Both the position numbers and the translations under genes were made by a program. A stretch of DNA of 9,649 nt from Paracoccaceae bacterium (GTDB lineage Bacteria > Pseudomonadota > Alphaproteobacteria > Rhodobacterales > Rhodobacteraceae): the NCBI GenBank assembly GCA_018647275.1, contig JABGTH010000173.1:1-9649 (forward strand). Direction: 5' to 3'. Under the pieces are notes generated by a model, which saw only the letters and a program-made list of their open reading frames with translations, ran no database searches and was not told where the DNA came from. Positions 6,504 through 9,649 of the stretch are shown one piece after another (the first letter of the stretch is position 1; each line of letters opens with the position of its first letter).

Positions 6504-7910
6504 ATGTCCCCCAAAACGCTATATGATAAAATCTGGGATGCACACCTTGCACACGAGGCTGATGACGGTACTTGCTTGCTGTATATCGACCGCCACTTGG
6601 TGCACGAAGTAACCAGCCCGCAAGCCTTTGAAGGTCTGCGTATGTCAGGTCGCAAAGTACGCGCACCTGAAAAAACAATTGCTGTTCCAGATCACAACGT
6701 TCCAACAACTTTGGACCGTGCTGACGCGACAACGATGACCGAAGACAGCCGCATCCAGGTGAACGCGCTGGACACAAACGCCAAAGAATTCGGCATTCAC
6801 TACTATCCAGTGTCTGACGTGCGCCAAGGCATCGTGCACATCGTTGGCCCAGAGCAGGGTTGGACACTTCCGGGCATGACTGTTGTTTGTGGTGACAGCC
6901 ACACTGCAACACACGGTGCGTTTGGTTCATTGGCACACGGTATCGGCACATCTGAGGTTGAGCACGTTCTCGCGACGCAAACGTTGATCCAGAAGAAATC
7001 CAAGAACATGAAAGTCGAGATCACCGGCAAGCTTGCCCATGGTGTGACCGCGAAAGACATCACCATGGCTGTGATTGGCAAAACTGGAACCGCTGGCGGT
7101 ACTGGCTATGTCATCGAGTATTGTGGCGAAGCGATCCGCGAACTGTCTATGGAAGGTCGCATGACTGTCTGCAACATGGCGATTGAAGGCGGCGCACGCG
7201 CAGGCCTAATCGCGCCTGATGAGAAGACATTTGAATACTGCATGGGCCGTCCACACGCACCTAAGGGCGCACAGTGGGAAGCTGCTTTAACATGGTGGAA
7301 AACACTATTCTCTGACGAGGATGCATATTGGGACGAGATCCTTGTGATCAAAGCCGAAGACATCGCGCCATTGGTCACTTGGGGCACATCCCCAGAGGAT
7401 GTGCTGCCAATCACTGCATTGGTTCCATCTGCTGACAGCTTTACCGGTGGTAAAGTCGAAGCGGCCCAACGTGCTTTGGATTACATGGGCCTAAAAGCTG
7501 GCCAACCTTTGTCTGAAGTTGAAATCGATACTGTATTTATCGGTTCCTGCACAAACGGGCGTATCGAAGATTTGCGCGCCGCTGCGGAAATCCTGAAAGG
7601 CAAGAAAGTCAAAGACGGCATCCGCGCGATGATCGTTCCAGGCTCTGGCCTTGTGCGTGCACAAGCTGAAGAAGAAGGTCTTGCCGACATCTTTAAGGAT
7701 GCTGGTTTTGAATGGCGCCTTGCAGGTTGTTCCATGTGTCTAGCGATGAACCCAGACCAACTGGCACCTGCCGAGCGTTGCGCTGCAACCTCTAATCGTA
7801 ACTTTGAAGGCCGTCAGGGCCGCGGTGGTCGTACGCACCTTATGTCTCCGGGCATGGCAGCGGCTGCAGCGATAACGGGCAAACTAACCGACGTTCGGGA
7901 GATGATGTAA
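6504..7910 (+). CDS. leuC: 3-isopropylmalate dehydratase large subunit LeuC
   Basis: LeuC is the iron-sulfur subunit of isopropylmalate isomerase, which with LeuD converts 2-isopropylmalate to 3-isopropylmalate in leucine synthesis in the cytoplasm. The 468 residues match the usual bacterial length and the aconitase fold. The three cysteine ligands of the 4Fe-4S cluster are visible: Cys349 in FIGSCTNGRIEDL and Cys409/Cys412 in AGCSMCLAMNPDQL. Other signatures are VPDHNVPTT (about 62-70), VCGDSHTATHGAFGSLAHGIGTSEVEHV (about 128-155) and the C-terminal SNRNFEGRQGRGGRTHLMSPGMAAAAAITG. The ATG at 6504 follows a strong GGGAGAGGA site by 4 nt. The TAA stop overlaps the leuD ATG (TAATG), so the two subunits are translationally coupled. 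The gene appears intact. Confidence 0.97.
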   Translation: MSPKTLYDKIWDAHLAHEADDGTCLLYIDRHLVHEVTSPQAFEGLRMSGRKVRAPEKTIAVPDHNVPTTLDRADATTMTEDSRIQVNALDTNAKEFGIHYYPVSDVRQGIVHIVGPEQGWTLPGMTVVCGDSHTATHGAFGSLAHGIGTSEVEHVLATQTLIQKKSKNMKVEITGKLAHGVTAKDITMAVIGKTGTAGGTGYVIEYCGEAIRELSMEGRMTVCNMAIEGGARAGLIAPDEKTFEYCMGRPHAPKGAQWEAALTWWKTLFSDEDAYWDEILVIKAEDIAPLVTWGTSPEDVLPITALVPSADSFTGGKVEAAQRALDYMGLKAGQPLSEVEIDTVFIGSCTNGRIEDLRAAAEILKGKKVKDGIRAMIVPGSGLVRAQAEEEGLADIFKDAGFEWRLAGCSMCLAMNPDQLAPAERCAATSNRNFEGRQGRGGRTHLMSPGMAAAAAITGKLTDVREMM

Positions 7911-8515
7911 TGGAAAAGTTCAACACACTCACCGGCATTGCAGCCCCAATGCCATTGATCAACATCGACACGGATATGATCATCCCAAAGCAATTCTTGA
8001 AAACCATCAAGCGTTCAGGCCTAGGCGTAAACCTGTTTGACGAGATGCGTTATGACGACGATCGTAACGAAATCCCGACATTCGTCTTGAACCAAGACGC
8101 ATACCGCGATGCACAGATTATCATAGCTGGTGACAACTTTGGGTGTGGCTCATCCCGCGAGCACGCGCCTTGGGCGATTGCAGACTTTGGCATCACATGC
8201 GTTATCGCGCCTAGCTTTGCCGACATCTTTTACAACAACTGCTTTAAGAACGGCATCTTACCAATCGCTTTGCCACAAGAGCAAATCGACGTTCTAATGA
8301 AGGACGCTGAAAAAGGGGCAAACGCCCGCATGACAGTGGATATCGAAGAACAGACTGTCACAACATCAGATGGCGAAGTGTTCAAGTTTGAAGTAGACAC
8401 GTTCAAAAAGCACTGCCTGATGCAGGGCCTGGATGATATCGGCCTTACTATGGAAAAGTCTGCATCGATCGATACTTTCGAAGCTGCAGCACAAACTCAG
8501 CGCCCTTGGGTCTAA
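7910..8515 (+). CDS. leuD: 3-isopropylmalate dehydratase small subunit LeuD
   Basis: LeuD is the small swivelling subunit of isopropylmalate isomerase, pairing with LeuC to form the substrate pocket. The 201-residue product has the normal length and signatures: NIDTDMIIPKQFLKTI (18-33), GLGVNLFDEMRYD (37-49), the substrate-binding loop GDNFGCGSSREHAPWA with Cys79 and Ser81-Ser82-Arg83 (74-89), IAPSFADIFYNNCFKNGILPI, and the C-terminal FEVDTFKKHCLMQGLDDIGLT. The start overlaps the leuC stop by one base. As I recall roseobacter genomes, leuB often follows with an endonuclease/phosphatase gene in between; here leuB is not seen and only a likely remnant of the intervening gene is present. Confidence 0.97.
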   Translation: MEKFNTLTGIAAPMPLINIDTDMIIPKQFLKTIKRSGLGVNLFDEMRYDDDRNEIPTFVLNQDAYRDAQIIIAGDNFGCGSSREHAPWAIADFGITCVIAPSFADIFYNNCFKNGILPIALPQEQIDVLMKDAEKGANARMTVDIEEQTVTTSDGEVFKFEVDTFKKHCLMQGLDDIGLTMEKSASIDTFEAAAQTQRPWV

Positions 8516-8524
8516 ATATTGGCT

Positions 8525-8544
8525 GAATTGGATAACGCCAATTC
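8525..8544. repeat. 7-bp inverted repeat just after leuD
   Basis: GAATTGG and CCAATTC are perfect inverted repeats around a 6-nt centre (ATAACG), beginning 10 bp after the leuD stop. As RNA this is a modest A/U-rich stem with no T-tract behind it. As DNA it resembles a dyad operator with AATTGG/CCAATT half-sites. Which, if either, is not decided by the sequence. Confidence 0.5.
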
Positions 8545-8559
8545 TCAATTCCAAGTTGC

Positions 8560-8592
8560 AGCTTGTGGGCGCGACTCTCGCGCCCACAAGCT
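8560..8592. terminator. Perfect 15-bp GC-rich hairpin after leuD, possible transcript end
   Basis: Arms at 8560-8574 and 8578-8592 are a perfect 15-bp inverted repeat (core CTTGTGGGCGCGA) closed by a 3-nt loop, 45 bp after leuD. A stem this long and GC-rich would be very stable in RNA on either strand. No T-tract follows on either side, so it is not a classic intrinsic terminator; it may stop or stabilise the 3' end of the leuCD message. The structure is certain, the role inferred. Confidence 0.6.
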
Positions 8593-8908
8593 ATGATATC
8601 ACTCGCATAGATTGACGTGATCTCGCCACATTTATGCTTCAAGAACGCACCACACCGCGCAGAAATAGCCCCGCACAAGATACTGACACCATCGATTGCT
8701 CGAACCCCGACCGGGGAACATGCGCGTTGATTATGTGCTGCCCTCAGTCGAGCGGACGATCACCGACAGCGGTGTTCTCTGGCCCCAGCCAAACGGCTCA
8801 TTGGTCGACATCACTCGGTAGCCTCACGTCAGTTTTACCGATGTCCCCTTGCACCTGACGTTCGACAACATAGGTTAGACGGTAACTTCAAACAAAAAGG
8901 CCAATGTC
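8593..8908. other. Intergenic region between the leuD hairpin and yghU
   Basis: Apart from the probable gene remnant at 8676-8821, this stretch holds no intact gene. An inverted repeat of 7-bp arms (ACGTCAG at 8826-8832 and CTGACGT at 8855-8861, 22 bp apart) lies upstream of yghU. I see no convincing promoter; TTGCAC (8850-8855) with TAGGTT 16 bp later is a poor match. Confidence 0.35.
8676..8821 (+). pseudogene. Frameshifted C-terminal remnant of an endonuclease/exonuclease/phosphatase family gene (tentative)
   Basis: Two overlapping frames together resemble the end of the endonuclease/exonuclease/phosphatase protein that, as I recall it, often lies between leuD and leuB in roseobacters. 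The first frame (8676-8717) reads QDTDTIDCSNPDRG, recalling a DTADWSD...G pattern. A shift at the CCGGGG run (8711-8716) moves to a second frame (8711-8821) reading PGNMRVDYVLPSVERTITD, followed by SGVLWPQPNGSLVDITR and a TAG stop. PGN-x-RVDYVLPS is the conserved C-terminal motif as I remember it. The rest of the gene, some hundreds of codons including the catalytic residues, is absent, and the final segment is shorter than usual. Position after leuD and in the same direction supports the reading. The assignment rests on memory of the family and is not proven. Confidence 0.5.
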
Positions 8909-9649
8909 ATGAGCGACCCAACATATACTCCACCAGCCGTCTGGACATGGGAACAAAGCAGCGGTGGCAAATTCGCCAACATCAACCGCCCTATTGCTGG
9001 CGCGACCCACGACAAAGAGCTGCCAGTAGGCAAGCACCCTTTGCAGCTTCATTCCCTCGCAACCCCAAACGGCGTCAAAGTCACCATCATGCTGGAAGAG
9101 CTTTTGGCGATGGGCTTTGAAGGCGCAGAGTATGACGCCTATCTTGTGAACATTGGCGAAGGCGATCAGTTCGGTTCTGGTTTTGTAGATATAAATCCAA
9201 ATTCAAAAATTCCTGCGATGGTGGACCATTCAGCTGACAAGCCTGTGCGCCTATTTGAAAGCGCATCGATCATGTTGTATCTTGCAGATAAATTCGGCGC
9301 ATTGGCTCCAAGCGATCCTGTCAAACGCGCTGAGACGATAAACTGGTTGTTCTGGCAAATGGGCAGTGCACCATACTTGGGCGGCGGCTTTGGTCACTTC
9401 TATGCCTATGCACCGGAAAAATACGAATACCCAATCAACCGTTTCACCATGGAAACCAAGCGTCAGCTTGATGTTCTGGACCGCCAATTGGCTCAGACCA
9501 CGTGGATTGCTGGCGACGAATACACCATCGCCGACATCGCGATCTGGTCATGGTACGGTCAGCTTGTTTTGGGCAACCTATATTCAGCCGCTGAATTCCT
9601 GGATGTTGCGTCTTACACAAACGTTATGGCCTGGGCTGAAAAGATCAAC
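8909..9649 (+). CDS. yghU: YghU-type glutathione transferase / disulfide-bond reductase (partial, C-terminus missing)
   Basis: The 247 visible codons closely follow Escherichia coli YghU, a nu-class glutathione transferase that binds two glutathione molecules and reduces disulfides. Matching segments in order are VWTWEQSSGGKFANINRP (11-28), LPVGKHPLQLHSLATPNG (38-55), VTIMLEELLAMG (58-69), the thioredoxin-fold NPNSKIPAM (96-104) with the glutathione-contacting FESASIMLYLADKFG (115-129), then the helical domain with NWLFWQMGSAPYLGGGFGHFY and WIAGDEYTIADIAIWSWYG. E. coli YghU has 288 residues as I recall, so roughly 40 are missing past the window edge. The ATG at 8909 has an AAGG box 8 nt upstream; the ATG at 8904 in another frame stops after two codons. 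The gene appears intact up to the edge. Confidence 0.93.
   Translation, partial: MSDPTYTPPAVWTWEQSSGGKFANINRPIAGATHDKELPVGKHPLQLHSLATPNGVKVTIMLEELLAMGFEGAEYDAYLVNIGEGDQFGSGFVDINPNSKIPAMVDHSADKPVRLFESASIMLYLADKFGALAPSDPVKRAETINWLFWQMGSAPYLGGGFGHFYAYAPEKYEYPINRFTMETKRQLDVLDRQLAQTTWIAGDEYTIADIAIWSWYGQLVLGNLYSAAEFLDVASYTNVMAWAEKIN

Noticed and set aside
8634..8858. 74-codon plus-strand frame after leuD as an intact gene
   Set aside because: Only its middle resembles a known protein, and the resemblance continues in another frame, so it is better explained as a frameshifted remnant.
1..9649. CRISPR array, tRNA, rRNA, insertion sequence, prophage or defence system
   Set aside because: No repeat-spacer series, tRNA cloverleaf, transposase, integrase or defence-type gene is visible; nearly all the sequence is accounted for by housekeeping genes.

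Overview
The window looks like a chromosomal segment from a marine alphaproteobacterium of the Rhodobacterales (roseobacter group). I base this on protein sequence character recalled from that group: GlcD/GlcE, the DUF599 + MAPEG pair, RsfS-RlmH, an MscS of the roseobacter type, and LeuC/LeuD. The moderate GC content and two decaying genes would suit one of the lower-GC roseobacters, but the genus cannot be fixed from this sequence.

Layout, left to right. (1) 1-2660, minus strand: a glycolate oxidase operon read glcD, then glcE, then the start of a small membrane protein that runs off the left edge; glcF would be expected beyond it. Its promoter lies at about 2693-2721 and is covered by an 11-bp-arm imperfect palindrome (2681-2709) that resembles a GntR/FadR-type operator. 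(2) 2751-3875, plus strand: two small membrane protein genes, DUF599 and MAPEG, diverging from the glc operon. (3) 3892-4805, minus strand: rsfS and rlmH (ribosome silencing factor and 23S rRNA methyltransferase), preceded by a possible 18-codon leader ORF whose stop overlaps the rsfS start. (4) 4934-6253, minus strand: a mechanosensitive channel gene, complete in one reading frame except for a single in-frame TAG at codon 123. (5) 6504-8515, plus strand: leuC and leuD, translationally coupled by a TAATG overlap, encoding isopropylmalate isomerase of leucine synthesis. (6) 8516-8908: two inverted repeats, one a perfect 15-bp stem, then what looks like the frameshifted C-terminal stub of an endonuclease/exonuclease/phosphatase gene. 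(7) 8909 to the right edge: a YghU-type glutathione transferase/disulfide reductase, cut off by the window end.

Functionally the region combines carbon metabolism (glycolate to glyoxylate), ribosome maintenance, osmotic protection, leucine synthesis and thiol chemistry. It is mostly ordinary housekeeping sequence, and I see no novel multi-gene system. The points worth a second look are the amber codon in mscS, the operator-like palindrome on the glcD promoter, the coupled leader ORF before rsfS, and the gene remnant with strong hairpins after leuD.
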